Assembly: GCA_017447865.1 (NCBI GenBank)
Contig: JAFSMO010000092.1
Location: forward strand, 1-64,000
Direction: 5' to 3'
Source of the DNA: Thermoguttaceae bacterium
Lineage (GTDB): Bacteria > Planctomycetota > Planctomycetia > Pirellulales > Thermoguttaceae
Length of the DNA: 64,000 nt
The notes under the pieces were generated by a model. The model was not told the DNA's origin. It saw only the letters and a list, made by a program, of their open reading frames with translations, and ran no database searches. Made by a program: the position numbers and the translations under genes. Each line of letters opens with the position of its first letter. Position 1 is the first letter of the stretch. Shown piece after piece: positions 43,051-52,132 of this stretch.

Positions 43051-43806
43051 TTGACTGATACCAAAGACAATACTTTGACTGAAACCAAAGACAAACGTGG
43101 CAAATTTTTTCAACATCCACGAATCCAGCGCCTTTTAGGGGGCGGAACGATTGAACTATGGGGAATCGGACTTTTGTCACGCGTACAAATGACGGTTATG
43201 CGTGCTCACAAAATTCCCGCGGATATGACTTTACTGCGTCGTATTCGTCTTCGTCGTGGAACCCTTTTGACGGCAGACGAGAATTATAATATTCTCTCCT
43301 TTGCGCGTGGATATGCTCATCGGGAAGGTTCGTTCATTGAGATCGGAACATATAGAGGAGCTTCCGCAAAACTGTTTTGCGAAGCCAAAGGCGACAAAAA
43401 ATTTTATGTTTGCGACACCTTTGAAGGCTTGCCTCAAGATGGTCCGAAAGATCAGCCGGTTCATCGCTCCAATCAGTACGCCTGTTCTTTAGAGTCTGTC
43501 AGCGAGTATCTGAAAGAGTATCCTAACATTACTTACGTCAAGGGTTTTTTCCCGCAGTCTGCCGAGGGAGTGATTCCTGAAGATGAAAAATTCTCGTTTG
43601 CTCATATTGACGTTGATCAGTATGATGGCACGATTCAGGGGTTGGAATATTTGTATCCCAAAATGATTCCAGGCGGAGCGATTATTTCCCATGACTTCTC
43701 CATTTTAGAGGGCGTTCGTCAAGCGGTTCATGAATTCATGGAAAAACATCCGGAAGCCTCACTGGTGGAATTGCCAACGACCCAGTGCCTGATCATCAAA
43801 CCATGA
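43051..43806 (+). CDS. TylF/class I SAM-dependent methyltransferase
   Basis: 251 residues. The start is TTG 43051, because AGGAG at 43037-43041 is well spaced and no ATG fits. A basic N-terminal region (about 60 residues) precedes the fold. The SAM-binding motif FIEIGTYRGASAKLF (about residues 89-103), 'VCDTFEGLPQDGP' and the metal-binding IDVDQYDGT and GGAIISHDF match the TylF/macrocin O-methyltransferase family. The acceptor is probably a sugar or a natural-product hydroxyl. Its own promoter and terminator make it a single-gene unit. Confidence 0.85.
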   Translation: MTDTKDNTLTETKDKRGKFFQHPRIQRLLGGGTIELWGIGLLSRVQMTVMRAHKIPADMTLLRRIRLRRGTLLTADENYNILSFARGYAHREGSFIEIGTYRGASAKLFCEAKGDKKFYVCDTFEGLPQDGPKDQPVHRSNQYACSLESVSEYLKEYPNITYVKGFFPQSAEGVIPEDEKFSFAHIDVDQYDGTIQGLEYLYPKMIPGGAIISHDFSILEGVRQAVHEFMEKHPEASLVELPTTQCLIIKP

Positions 43807-43825
43807 TCCAGAATTCAAACCTGGC

Positions 43826-43867
43826 ACACAGTCTGAAATTACCTCGATTTCAGGCTGTGTTTTTTTA
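43826..43867 (+). terminator. Terminator of the methyltransferase gene
   Basis: ACACAGTCTGAAAT pairs with ATTTCAGGCTGTGT (one mismatch), followed by a T7 run. It lies 20 nt after the stop. Confidence 0.9.
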
Positions 43868-43885
43868 TGGAACGATGGTTTAAAA

Positions 43886-43962
43886 GGCGAGCGGGGCCAG
43901 TCATGGCCCCGAAAAAAAAGATCGATCGATCGTTTACGGGGTCATAACTGACCCCGATCGCC
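43886..43962. repeat. Inverted pair of dispersed palindromes
   Basis: GGCGAGCGGGGCCAGTCATG-type unit at 43886-43911 and an inverted copy at 43936-43962, with ATCGATCGATCG between. Each unit is itself near-palindromic (GGGGYCA...TGRCCCC). Members also occur at 18922, 51220, 51330 and 51365. It ends exactly at the stop of the minus-strand gene that follows. Confidence 0.75.
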
Positions 43963-45294
43963 TCACAGCGTCCACGGCTCGCGGCGTGGCCGGTCGAGCA
44001 TCGCCTGAGCTACCGGGTCGTTCAGAATGTTTTCCGTCTCCGGGTCGAAGTGGATCGGACGATTCAGCAGCTGCGCGATGCGGCCCAAATGTCCGATCGA
44101 GCAGACTCGGTGGCACCGCTCGATGTTCCGGAACGGGACCTCCCGCGTGCGGACGCAGTGGAGGAAATCGCCCATGATGCACGGCTCGCCCTCCGCGGCG
44201 AACATCGGCGAGTCGAGATCGAGTGCCCGGTCGGTCGGTCGATGGAAAACTTCCCCTTTGTAGTGCGGGATCGGAACGTCCGGGACCGGGTATTTGCCGT
44301 TCACGATGTCCTCCTCGCAGAGTTTGTCGGCATCGCCGCGGATGCAAATTTCCCCGCCGCCGCCATCGCGCAGGCCGTTCCGGAAACCGGGGACCGTGCC
44401 CCACGTCCCGCCGGTGTGCATGACGCTCCCGTTGGCGAAGCGGAACGTCAGAAGGCCGCTTTCGTCCAGGCTTGGCGGGATGATCTCGGTCGGGCCGGTG
44501 TAGTCCAGCTCCATGGCAAACATCAGGCCGCCGAAGCAGTGCGCGCCCCAGCCATTATTCGAGCCGGTGAAGTCGAACCAGCCATTCCCGCGGCCGCAGG
44601 TCAGATACACGCGGTTAAACGGCCGCCACGGCGCCGGGCCGAGCCAGCGGTCCCAGTCCATCCCTTCGGGGATCGGCTCGGCTTTCAGAGCGCGGCCGGT
44701 AAAACCCGGGAGGCCCGGATTCGCCCACCCTTCGCGGATCTCGCCGAGGTAGCCGGCGCGGGCGATTTTGTGGAATTTGTGGTAGTCGTTCCAGACGCGC
44801 TGCGAGCCGCCGGAGAAAACGCGGCCGGTCTCGATGGCGGTCTGACGCATGAGCTGGCCGTCGCGGACGGTACACGTCTCGGGTTTCTCGCAGTAAACGT
44901 CCTTTCCGTGACGCATCGCGTCGATCGCCAGCCACGGGTGCCAGTGCTCCGGAGTGCCGATGTACACGACGTCAAAACCGTCGGCGTGGGAAATCTCCTC
45001 GGAATATTTGAACTGCTTGCAGTCGGCGTTTCCGTACGCCTCATCGACCATCTGCTTCGCGCGGGCGGCGTGGCTTTCCATGACGTCGCAAACGGCCGCA
45101 ATGTGGCACTGGGGAAGCATCAGGAACGAGGAAGTGTCCAGCCGGCCCTGATTTCCCTGACCGACCATCCCCAGAACGATTTTCTCGTTCGGCGAGACGT
45201 GCCCGTCCGCCCCCAGAACGCGGGAAGCGAGGACCAACGGCGCGGAAAGTGCGGCGGCTTGAAGGAAACGACGGCGATTAATGGAACGGTTCAT
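43963..45294 (-). CDS. Tat-exported Gfo/Idh/MocA-family oxidoreductase
   Basis: A 443-residue protein. The twin-arginine signal is NRRRFLQAAALSAPLVLASR. A Rossmann domain follows with MVGQGNQGR (about residues 43-51) and the EKP motif (VYCEKPETC), then a Gfo/Idh/MocA C-terminal domain (the second half, rich in Trp, Gly and Pro). NAD(P)-dependent sugar or inositol oxidoreductases of this kind with a Tat signal are common in planctomycetes and their relatives. It would act in the periplasm or carry a bound cofactor. The ribosome-binding site is weak. Confidence 0.9.
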   Translation of the reverse strand: MNRSINRRRFLQAAALSAPLVLASRVLGADGHVSPNEKIVLGMVGQGNQGRLDTSSFLMLPQCHIAAVCDVMESHAARAKQMVDEAYGNADCKQFKYSEEISHADGFDVVYIGTPEHWHPWLAIDAMRHGKDVYCEKPETCTVRDGQLMRQTAIETGRVFSGGSQRVWNDYHKFHKIARAGYLGEIREGWANPGLPGFTGRALKAEPIPEGMDWDRWLGPAPWRPFNRVYLTCGRGNGWFDFTGSNNGWGAHCFGGLMFAMELDYTGPTEIIPPSLDESGLLTFRFANGSVMHTGGTWGTVPGFRNGLRDGGGGEICIRGDADKLCEEDIVNGKYPVPDVPIPHYKGEVFHRPTDRALDLDSPMFAAEGEPCIMGDFLHCVRTREVPFRNIERCHRVCSIGHLGRIAQLLNRPIHFDPETENILNDPVAQAMLDRPRREPWTL

Positions 45295-45357
45295 GCTTCG
45301 AAAAAAATGGCTTGAGGTGAAAATTGACGGCTAATTCCCAGCAAACTCCCAGCGGCT

Positions 45358-46284
45358 TCACTCTTTAACTTCATCCCACCCGATGAACTCGAAAATCATG
45401 CTTCCAAGTTCGTCTTTCGAGCCGAGCGTCTGAATACTGTGGACGCCTGTGTTGGAAATGAAGAGTTTGCAGCGGACCTTCGCCAGCCGCAGGGCCTCGT
45501 TATAAAGGGCAGCCTGGGAAAGTCCCACCGTCGAGTCCATCGCGCCGTGCAGCGTGAAGGTTGGGGTGGTTTTCTCCGTCACGTACGTGATCGGGCTGTA
45601 CTTTTTTGCGGATTCGAGGAGTTCCGGCGTCACGTCGTCCATCGTGCGCCCGTGGACTTTCGGGTCTCCAAGGGCCGGGTAGATACACGACGTGCAGACC
45701 GTCCGGGAGACGGCATTCACGAAGTCGGTCGGGCCGTAGAAGTTGATCACGACGTTGGCCTGCGAGGATTCCTCCAGATTGTCGCCGACGTCGAACAGGC
45801 GCTGGTCGTCGCTCATCGAGAGCATATTCGCCAGATGCCCGCCGGAGGACGCGCCGCTGACGCAGATGCGGTTTTTATCGATTTTGTACTCGTCGGCGTG
45901 CGCACGCAGGAACCGGATGGCGGCTTTCACGTCCTCGATCTGGGCGGGGAAGCAGACGTTTTCCAGGCTCCGCGTCGCGACGCTGGCCACTGCGCAGCCG
46001 CGGCTGATCAGACCGAAATGTCCCCAGAAGCCGCCGCCCCCGGGGCCTTTGCTGTACCAGCATCCGCTGTCGATCCAGACGAAAAGCGGCGCGCCTTCAC
46101 GAAGATTTCCCTCGGAGTCTTCCGGAAGGGCGATATTCAGCTTGATCTCCTGCTCATCGGTCGTTTTGTACGTGATGTTGCGCAGGATGCGGGCTTTCCA
46201 CTCCTTCGCGCTCCCCGGGGCGGGAGAAAAAACGAAACTCAGGGCGCAAAGAAGGGCGAGAAACAAAAAGGAACGGCGTTTCAT
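45358..46284 (-). CDS. Secreted alpha/beta-hydrolase (esterase/lipase)
   Basis: A 308-residue protein with a Sec signal peptide (FLFLALLCALSFVFSPAPGS). The hydrolase core has an oxyanion loop in DSGCWYSKGPGGGG (a Cys-Trp version of the HGGG region), nucleophile Ser in SGASSGGHLANML and a likely acid/His pair in TLHGAMDSTVG and NTGVHSIQ. It resembles the bifunctional feruloyl/acetyl-xylan esterase group that helps polysaccharide breakdown. AAAGGAG is well spaced ahead of the ATG. It is immediately upstream, on the same strand, of the Gfo/Idh/MocA gene (a 63-nt gap), so the two probably work in one glycan pathway. Confidence 0.85.
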   Translation of the reverse strand: MKRRSFLFLALLCALSFVFSPAPGSAKEWKARILRNITYKTTDEQEIKLNIALPEDSEGNLREGAPLFVWIDSGCWYSKGPGGGGFWGHFGLISRGCAVASVATRSLENVCFPAQIEDVKAAIRFLRAHADEYKIDKNRICVSGASSGGHLANMLSMSDDQRLFDVGDNLEESSQANVVINFYGPTDFVNAVSRTVCTSCIYPALGDPKVHGRTMDDVTPELLESAKKYSPITYVTEKTTPTFTLHGAMDSTVGLSQAALYNEALRLAKVRCKLFISNTGVHSIQTLGSKDELGSMIFEFIGWDEVKE

Positions 46285-46380
46285 GGGTTTTACTCCTTTA
46301 AAAGAAGGATGAATTTTCGTTTATTATAGAAAATCCTCCGGGGAAAGTAAAGGGGGGAGGGAATTTTTTTGTCGTGGGTC

Positions 46381-46409
46381 TTGAAAATTTTGGAGATTTT
46401 TGGTATAAT
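46381..46409 (+). promoter_or_regulatory. Promoter of the GlpT/UhpT-like transporter
   Basis: TTGAAA (46381-46386), 17 bp, TATAAT (46404-46409). Start near 46416, leaving a leader of about 78 nt. Confidence 0.8.
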
Positions 46410-46493
46410 ATAGAAAAATATGTCCTTAAAAATTTTCACCCGCACGTAATTCCGGCCTTCGGCCTCCATTACCGCCTTTCATGATTTGATCCC

Positions 46494-47888
46494 ATGTTTT
46501 CACTTTTGACTCCCCCGCCAGCCACGGAACCGCTTCCGGAAGAGCAGGTTCCCAGTACCTACCGCAAGTACCGCCTTCAGGTTTTCATCGGGATTTTTAT
46601 CGGGTACGCCGCCTATTACCTCCTGAGGAAGAATTTCACGCTGGCCGGCCCGTACCTCACGGACCTCGGTTTCACGAAGACCGAGCTGGGCTTCGCGATG
46701 TCCGGCGTGGCTCTGGCGTACGGTGTGAGCAAATTCGTCATGGGGACCGTCTCCGACCGAAGCAACGCGCGGAATTTCCTCAGTCTGGGCCTCGTCGTGA
46801 CGGCCATCCTGACGATCCTCGCGGGGGTTTTCTCCAGCCCGGCCTGGGTCGGTGAGGGAAAAATCTTCACGAAAAAGTCGATCCTGCTCGTCTGGTTCGG
46901 GATCCAGTTCCTCATCGGCTGGTTCAGCGCGTGCGGCTGGCCGCCGTGCGGACGCGTCATGACGCACTGGTTCTCGCCAAGGGAACGCGGCCGAACAATC
47001 GCCATTTGGAACGTTGCGCACAACGTGGGCGGCGGTCTGCTTGCCCCTCTGACCGCGTTCGGGGTCGGGATCTTCACGGTCGCGCACTGGGAGTACGGCG
47101 TTTTCTATCTGCCAGCCTTCATCGCGCTGGGAATCGCGCTGCTGGCGTGGGCCCTCGTCCGCGACACGCCGCAGTCGTGCGGTTTGCCGCCGATCGAGGT
47201 CTTCCACGATGACTACCCGCCGGCGTATTCCGAAAAGAACGAGCAGGAACTGACGACGTACCAGATCGTGTTCCAGTACATTTTAAATAATCGCCTCCTT
47301 TGGTTCGTCGGGATCGCCAACGCGTTCGTCTATCTGCTGCGGTATGGGATCTCCGACTGGGCGCCGACCTATCTGGCGCAGGCGAAAGGGTACAGCATCG
47401 ACGAGTTCGGCTGGGCGTACTGCCTCTACGAGTTTGCGGCCATTCCCGGCACGCTGATCTGCGGGTGGATGAGCGACACGGTATTCCGCGGGCGGCACGC
47501 GCTCACGTCGATCGTTTTCATGGCGCTGACGATCCCGTTCCTGCTTCTGTACTGGCTCAACCCGCTCGAGGCGAAGTGGCTGGATTTCCTCTCGCTGATC
47601 ATGCTCGGATTCCTGGTTTACGGCCCGGTGATGCTCATTGGCGTGCTGGCCCTCCAGATCGCTCCGAAAAAAGCGGCGGGGACCTCGGCCGGCTTCATGA
47701 GTTTCTGGGGCTACTTCGTCGGAACTGCGTTCCTCGCGCAGTTCCTCATGGGCGTTTTGTTCGACCACTTCGGCTGGAATGGCGGATTCATTTTCCTCGC
47801 CGTCGGCTGCGTGCTTTCCATGGTCTTCCTCGGGATTGCCGCTTTGTCGGAGAAAAGCACTCAAACGAAAAGCGCTCAAAAAGAGTAA
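46494..47888 (+). CDS. Major-facilitator organophosphate:phosphate antiporter
   Basis: A 464-residue MFS permease with about 12 membrane segments. 'YRKYRLQVFIGIFIGYAAYYLLRKNF' at the N-terminus, GWPPCGRVMTHWFSPRERGR and the paired Arg residues suit the GlpT/UhpT/PgtP group, which exchanges glycerol-3-phosphate or hexose-phosphates for phosphate. The exact substrate is uncertain. A TATAAT promoter precedes it. It is 10 nt ahead of rimO and within 1.7 kb of an FAD oxidoreductase/DUF1667 pair often linked with glycerol-phosphate use, which favours glycerol-3-phosphate. Confidence 0.87.
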   Translation: MFSLLTPPPATEPLPEEQVPSTYRKYRLQVFIGIFIGYAAYYLLRKNFTLAGPYLTDLGFTKTELGFAMSGVALAYGVSKFVMGTVSDRSNARNFLSLGLVVTAILTILAGVFSSPAWVGEGKIFTKKSILLVWFGIQFLIGWFSACGWPPCGRVMTHWFSPRERGRTIAIWNVAHNVGGGLLAPLTAFGVGIFTVAHWEYGVFYLPAFIALGIALLAWALVRDTPQSCGLPPIEVFHDDYPPAYSEKNEQELTTYQIVFQYILNNRLLWFVGIANAFVYLLRYGISDWAPTYLAQAKGYSIDEFGWAYCLYEFAAIPGTLICGWMSDTVFRGRHALTSIVFMALTIPFLLLYWLNPLEAKWLDFLSLIMLGFLVYGPVMLIGVLALQIAPKKAAGTSAGFMSFWGYFVGTAFLAQFLMGVLFDHFGWNGGFIFLAVGCVLSMVFLGIAALSEKSTQTKSAQKE

Positions 47889-47898
47889 AGGATCCTGA

Positions 47899-49332
47899 AT
47901 GCTGACCTGCGCGATCATTTCCCTCGGCTGCCCCAAAAACCTGGTCGATAGCGAGCAGATGCTCGGTCTGCTTCAGGTGAACGGCCTGAAACCGGTTTAC
48001 GACGTCGAAGACGCCGACGTCGTGATCGTGAATACGTGCGGTTTTCTCGCCGCCTCGCGGGACGAAGCGATGGAAAATATTCAGGAAATGGAGGCCCTGC
48101 GGCACGATCCGGACCAGAAATTGAAGTGTCTCATCGTCGCCGGCTGCCTCGTCACTCGCGACAAGGCGGCGCTCATCGAGGCGTGCCCCGGAGTGGACGC
48201 TTTTCTGGACGTTTTCTCCCGGGATTCCGTTCTGGAAGCGGTTCAGAAGACGCTCGGCCTGAGTGTGAATTCCGGCCTCAAAACCCCCGAAAACGTTTTG
48301 CCGATCGTGCAGATCGACGCGCAGGAAACGGCGCCCGAACCGCTGACGTTTTACGGGCACAGCGAGGGGATCGCATCGGACCCGCACCGGTTCCCGCTCC
48401 TTCCGCCGCACGTCGCGTACCTGAAAATCGCGGAGGGGTGCAATCGCCGCTGCGCGTTCTGCGCCATTCCGAACATTCGTGGGAAGTATTCGAGCAAGCC
48501 GATGGACGAGATCGTGGAGGAGGCCCGAAACCTCGCGAAAAACGGCGTGAAAGAGGTGATCCTCATCGCGCAGGAAACGAGTCTGTACGGGATCGACCTG
48601 CGAAACCCGGACGGCTCGCCCACGGAAAACACGCTGGCGAATCTGCTCCGCCGCCTGAACGACGTGGAGGGGATCCACTGGATCCGGATCCAGTATTTGT
48701 ACCCGCAGGACTTCGGCGACGACCTGATCGACGCCATGGCCACGACGCCGAAAGTGGTGCCGTACGCGGACATTCCGCTCCAGCACATCAATGACCGCGT
48801 GCTGAAATCGATGCGGCGGGCGGCCGGGCGTGAAGAAACGCTGGCCCTTCTGAACCGGCTGCGGGAACGGATCCCGAATCTGGCGATCCGCACGGCCTTC
48901 ATCGCGGGTTTCCCGGGCGAAACCAAGGCCGAGTTCGAGGAACTCCTCGCGTTTGTGCGGAAGCAGAAATTCGATCACGTGGCGGTTTTCCAGTTCTCGC
49001 CGGAGGAAGGTACTCCCGCGGCCGAAATGCCGAATCAGGTGCCGGAAAAGACCGCGCTGAAACGCACGAACGAGCTGCTTCAGACGCAAAAGCGCATTTC
49101 CGCGGAGCTTCGAAAGAAGCAGATCGGCCGGACCATGGAGGTTTTGATCGACATGGAATCCGACGAGGAGGGGACGTGGCTCGGTCATACGGCGTTCGGG
49201 GCGCCGGAAATCGACGGCGTGGTTTACGTTTCGCTTGAGAATGAGGACGACGAGCCGTTGAAAGTCGGGGAGTTTTATCAGTGCGAGATCGTTGACTGTG
49301 ACGAGTATGACCTTTACTCAGTTTTAGCATAA
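47899..49332 (+). CDS. rimO: Ribosomal protein S12 methylthiotransferase RimO
   Basis: A 477-residue radical-SAM enzyme. N-terminal UPF0004 domain: CAIISLGCPKNLVDSEQMLG (family hallmark), then NTCGF and AGCLV cysteines. Radical-SAM motif: CNRRCAFCAIP (C-x3-C-x2-C). A C-terminal TRAM region ('GRTMEVLIDMESDEEGTWLG') completes it. It adds a methylthio group to an Asp in ribosomal protein S12. AAAGGA lies just ahead of the ATG, and the gene appears coupled to the transporter (10-nt gap). Confidence 0.93.
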   Translation: MLTCAIISLGCPKNLVDSEQMLGLLQVNGLKPVYDVEDADVVIVNTCGFLAASRDEAMENIQEMEALRHDPDQKLKCLIVAGCLVTRDKAALIEACPGVDAFLDVFSRDSVLEAVQKTLGLSVNSGLKTPENVLPIVQIDAQETAPEPLTFYGHSEGIASDPHRFPLLPPHVAYLKIAEGCNRRCAFCAIPNIRGKYSSKPMDEIVEEARNLAKNGVKEVILIAQETSLYGIDLRNPDGSPTENTLANLLRRLNDVEGIHWIRIQYLYPQDFGDDLIDAMATTPKVVPYADIPLQHINDRVLKSMRRAAGREETLALLNRLRERIPNLAIRTAFIAGFPGETKAEFEELLAFVRKQKFDHVAVFQFSPEEGTPAAEMPNQVPEKTALKRTNELLQTQKRISAELRKKQIGRTMEVLIDMESDEEGTWLGHTAFGAPEIDGVVYVSLENEDDEPLKVGEFYQCEIVDCDEYDLYSVLA

Positions 49333-49389
49333 AATAATAATATTAACGTCATTTAAGCATCAAAAAGTTTTTGAAAGAGGGGGTCCCGG

Positions 49390-49419
49390 GGGAGGAACAA
49401 TTTTCAAAATGTTCCTCCC
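49390..49419. repeat. Perfect 10-bp hairpin in the rimO to FAD-enzyme gap
   Basis: GGGAGGAACA (49390-49399) pairs exactly with TGTTCCTCCC (49410-49419). A second pair, CTTTTTTC...GAAAAAAG, follows at about 49450-49477. The 246-bp gap contains nothing else I recognise; the hairpin could terminate rimO. Confidence 0.6.
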
Positions 49420-49578
49420 TCCGCGGGGCCTAACCTCTTTGCGGGCGAGCCTTTTTTCTCCCGCAGGGTGAAAAAAGCGAGGGCGTTTACCCGAAAGCCC
49501 TCAAACCCGTCCCGCCATTTAATTTCGAGATTTACGGGGCCATCACGGTCCCGCTCTCCTTTAACCCATTTTTATATC

Positions 49579-50856
49579 ATGCAAACATCGAATTACGACC
49601 TGATCATCATCGGCGGCGGTTCCGCGGGGCTTGCGGCCGCAGTCTCTGCCGCGGAAAACGGCGTGGAAAAGATCCTGATCCTGGAAAAGGAAGACTACGC
49701 CGGCGGGATCCTCCTCCAGTGCATCCATAACGGGTTCGGCCTCCACCGGTTCAAAGAGGAACTGACCGGCCCGGAATACGCCGCCCGTTTCGTCGCGCAG
49801 GCGCAGAAGTTTCCCGGGATCGAAATCAAGATCCGCTCCATGGTTTTGAAGATCACGCCCGAGAAAGAGGTCCACTACTCCAGCGAGGCGGAAGGGTACT
49901 GCGTCGCCAAAGGGAAAGCCGTCATTTGCGCGACCGGCTGCTCCGAGCGCACACGCGGCGCGATTCAGATCCCCGGTGACCGTCCGACCGGCGTCATGAC
50001 GGCGGGTCTGGCCCAGCGCTACCTGAATATTGACGGCTACTTCGTCGGGAAACGGGTCTTCATCCTCGGTTCCGGCGACATTGGTCTGATCATGGCCCGC
50101 CGAATGACGCTCGAAGGGAGCAAAGTCCTCGGCGTCGCGGAGCTGATGCCGTACTCCAACGGCCTGACGCGAAACATCGTGCAGTGCCTCAACGACTTCA
50201 ATATTCCGCTCTACCTGAGCCACACCGTGAAGCAGATCATCGGCAAAGAACGCCTCGAGAAAATCATTCTGGCGCAGGTCGATGAAAAGTTCCAGTTCGT
50301 TCCGGGGACCGATCGGGAATTTGAGGTCGATACGCTTCTGCTTTCGGTCGGTCTGATCCCCTCCAACCCGCTCCTGACGGAGATCGGCGTGCGGATCCAC
50401 CCGAAAACCGGGGGGCCGCTCGTGGACGAAAACATGCAGACGTCGATCCCCGGGATCTTCAGCTGCGGGAACTCGCTGCACGTGCACGACCTGGTCGATT
50501 TCGTGAGCATGGAAGGTGAAACGGCCGGCCTGGCCGCGGCGCGGTACATTCAGGGGAAACTCGAAAACTCGGCCGACGTCATTCAGACCCAGCCCGGTGC
50601 GGGGGTCGGCTACCTGCTCCCCGAAACGCTGCACCCGGGCAAAGACGCGGACGGGAATGAGAAAGATTTCGTCCTGAAATTCCGCGTTCAGAAACCGTTC
50701 CAGAACGTTTCGCTCGTCGTGACGCAAAACGGGGAAGTCCTGAAAATAGTCAAAAAACCGTTCCTGATCCCGGCAGAAATGGAAAACCTGACGATTCGCG
50801 CGTCAGAACTTTTGAGCAAAACCGGCGTTTTGAGTGTGGAGGTTTCCAATGAGTGA
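49579..50856 (+). CDS. FAD/NAD(P)-dependent oxidoreductase
   Basis: 425 residues from ATG 49579 (MQTSNYDLIIIGGGSAGL); an upstream start at 49468 would add an unlikely 37-residue tail. Dinucleotide motifs: IIGGGSAGLAAAVSAA (FAD) and ILGSGDIGLIMARRM (NAD). The CATGCSERTRGAIQIPGDRP segment and 'TSIPGIFSCGNSLHVHDLVD' near the end are typical of this group. In several anaerobes this protein and a DUF1667 partner sit in glycerol or glycerol-3-phosphate operons, so it is likely the electron-transfer part of a G3P dehydrogenase. The next gene overlaps it by 8 bp. Confidence 0.85.
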   Translation: MQTSNYDLIIIGGGSAGLAAAVSAAENGVEKILILEKEDYAGGILLQCIHNGFGLHRFKEELTGPEYAARFVAQAQKFPGIEIKIRSMVLKITPEKEVHYSSEAEGYCVAKGKAVICATGCSERTRGAIQIPGDRPTGVMTAGLAQRYLNIDGYFVGKRVFILGSGDIGLIMARRMTLEGSKVLGVAELMPYSNGLTRNIVQCLNDFNIPLYLSHTVKQIIGKERLEKIILAQVDEKFQFVPGTDREFEVDTLLLSVGLIPSNPLLTEIGVRIHPKTGGPLVDENMQTSIPGIFSCGNSLHVHDLVDFVSMEGETAGLAAARYIQGKLENSADVIQTQPGAGVGYLLPETLHPGKDADGNEKDFVLKFRVQKPFQNVSLVVTQNGEVLKIVKKPFLIPAEMENLTIRASELLSKTGVLSVEVSNE

Positions 50857-51211
50857 GAAAATGGAAGGGAAAACGGAACTGATTTGCATCGTCTGCCCGC
50901 GCGGCTGCCATCTGGTCGTGGACGAAAATCTCAATGTGACCGGCAATACGTGCAAGCGCGGCGAAGTGTACGGCAAGAATGAAGTCACGAATCCGACGCG
51001 GACCGTCACGTCCACCGTCCAGCTCGACGGCTCGGCCGTGACCCGCCTCCCGGTCAAAACGTCCCAGCCGATCCCGAAGGGAAAGATTTTCGAACTGATG
51101 GCGGAATTGGTCAAAGTCCACGTTACGGCCCCGGTCGAGATGAACCAGGTGATTTTGCCGCACGTGCTGGGGACCGACGCCGACGTGGTCGCGACCCGGG
51201 CGGTACGGTGA
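50849..51211 (+). CDS. DUF1667 protein (partner of the FAD oxidoreductase)
   Basis: 120 residues from ATG 50849, chosen because GGAGG (50838-50842) is 6 nt ahead. It overlaps the upstream stop by 8 bp (coupled translation). The N-terminal C-x2-C (CIVCPRGC) and a later Cys (GNTCKRGEVYG) with 'NPTRTVTSTVQLDG' are the DUF1667 hallmarks. It is probably a small Fe-S or redox subunit of the preceding FAD enzyme. The pair appears as a two-gene operon ending just before the repeat cluster at 51220. Confidence 0.85.
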   Translation: MSEKMEGKTELICIVCPRGCHLVVDENLNVTGNTCKRGEVYGKNEVTNPTRTVTSTVQLDGSAVTRLPVKTSQPIPKGKIFELMAELVKVHVTAPVEMNQVILPHVLGTDADVVATRAVR

Positions 51212-51219
51212 GGCGATCT

Positions 51220-51390
51220 GGCGAGCGGGGTCAGTTATGACCCCGAAAATCCTCGGCAAAACGTGGATCCTTTCGCGTTTCAAGAAAAAATTACGGCGGG
51301 CCAAAAACCCGCCGTTTGCGTTTTAAATTCGGTGCCATAACTGGCCCCGCTCGCCATTTAATTACGGGGTCATTACTGACCCCGCTCGCC
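51220..51390. repeat. Cluster of dispersed palindromes
   Basis: Three units of the GGCGAGCGGGGTCAGTTATG type at 51220-51245, 51330-51355 (inverted) and 51365-51390 (inverted), plus two shorter GCGGGC-N-GCCCGC hairpins around 51295-51315 and 51399-51417. They fill the gap between two convergent genes and probably also terminate them. Confidence 0.75.
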
Positions 51391-51430
51391 ATTTTGCAGC
51401 GGGCAAAAAGCCCGCCGCTCGCCTTTTGAA

Positions 51431-52132
51431 TCAGCCGACTTTGATCCCGATTTTCGGGTTGGAGAAACGCAGGCCGTTTCCGTCGTGATACGTGGCGGAT
51501 TCGGTGATGATCACGCCTTCCGGCCCCCCCTGGAGGAAGTGCCACTTGCCAAGCTCGTTCAGGTCACGGACGTCGCCGACCTTGATCAGCTCGCAGTGGT
51601 TGCAGTGGATCGAATCGATCTGGGACGCGGCCGGTTTGCTGATGGCCGGGATGGTCGGTTCGCCTTCGGACCAGTTGTAGGCGGATCCGTAACGCACGTG
51701 CCAGGTTTCCATCTTGGCCGGGGCTTCGTCGGTCACGACGTGACTGTGTTCCGCGATCTGCTGGCCGGGGAGGAGGAAAATGTCGTGGCTGAAGTAACGG
51801 AAATTCTTCCGGTTGAGCCAGATCACTCCGCCCATTCCGCAGTTGGCGAAATCGCCAAGACCAAAGTCAATGACCCAGAAGAAACTGTCGTCCTGGAAGG
51901 TATCGGGGTACTGGTAGTGGTAGGCGTCGAACATTTCGAAGAACGCCTGCTTGGCTTTTTTCACGAGGAAATTGCCGTCTTTGTCGTAATAGAAATCGTT
52001 TTCGTAGCGTTTCACGAGTGTAGTTCCTTTTTGGGCTGTGCCGTTTTCGGCGGCGTTGAGAGAATTCATGCCCAGTGCGGCGGCTCCCAAACCGAGGGCC
52101 GTTCCTTTGAGCATATTGCGACGATTCAACAT
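51431..52132 (-). CDS. Tat-exported cupin-like protein
   Basis: 233 residues from ATG 52132, supported by AGGAAACG 8 nt ahead. It has a twin-arginine-like signal (MLNRRNMLKGTALGLGAAAL). The mature part shows the cupin pattern of histidines and aromatic strands: FRYFSHDIFLLPGQQIAEHSHV, later a His in METWHVRYGSAYNW and a C-terminal 'GKWHFLQGGPEGVIITESAT'. It resembles D-lyxose-isomerase-like cupins, which bind a metal through His/Glu. Here it is exported, so it may act on a sugar outside the cytoplasm. I cannot name the substrate. Confidence 0.65.
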   Translation of the reverse strand: MLNRRNMLKGTALGLGAAALGMNSLNAAENGTAQKGTTLVKRYENDFYYDKDGNFLVKKAKQAFFEMFDAYHYQYPDTFQDDSFFWVIDFGLGDFANCGMGGVIWLNRKNFRYFSHDIFLLPGQQIAEHSHVVTDEAPAKMETWHVRYGSAYNWSEGEPTIPAISKPAASQIDSIHCNHCELIKVGDVRDLNELGKWHFLQGGPEGVIITESATYHDGNGLRFSNPKIGIKVG

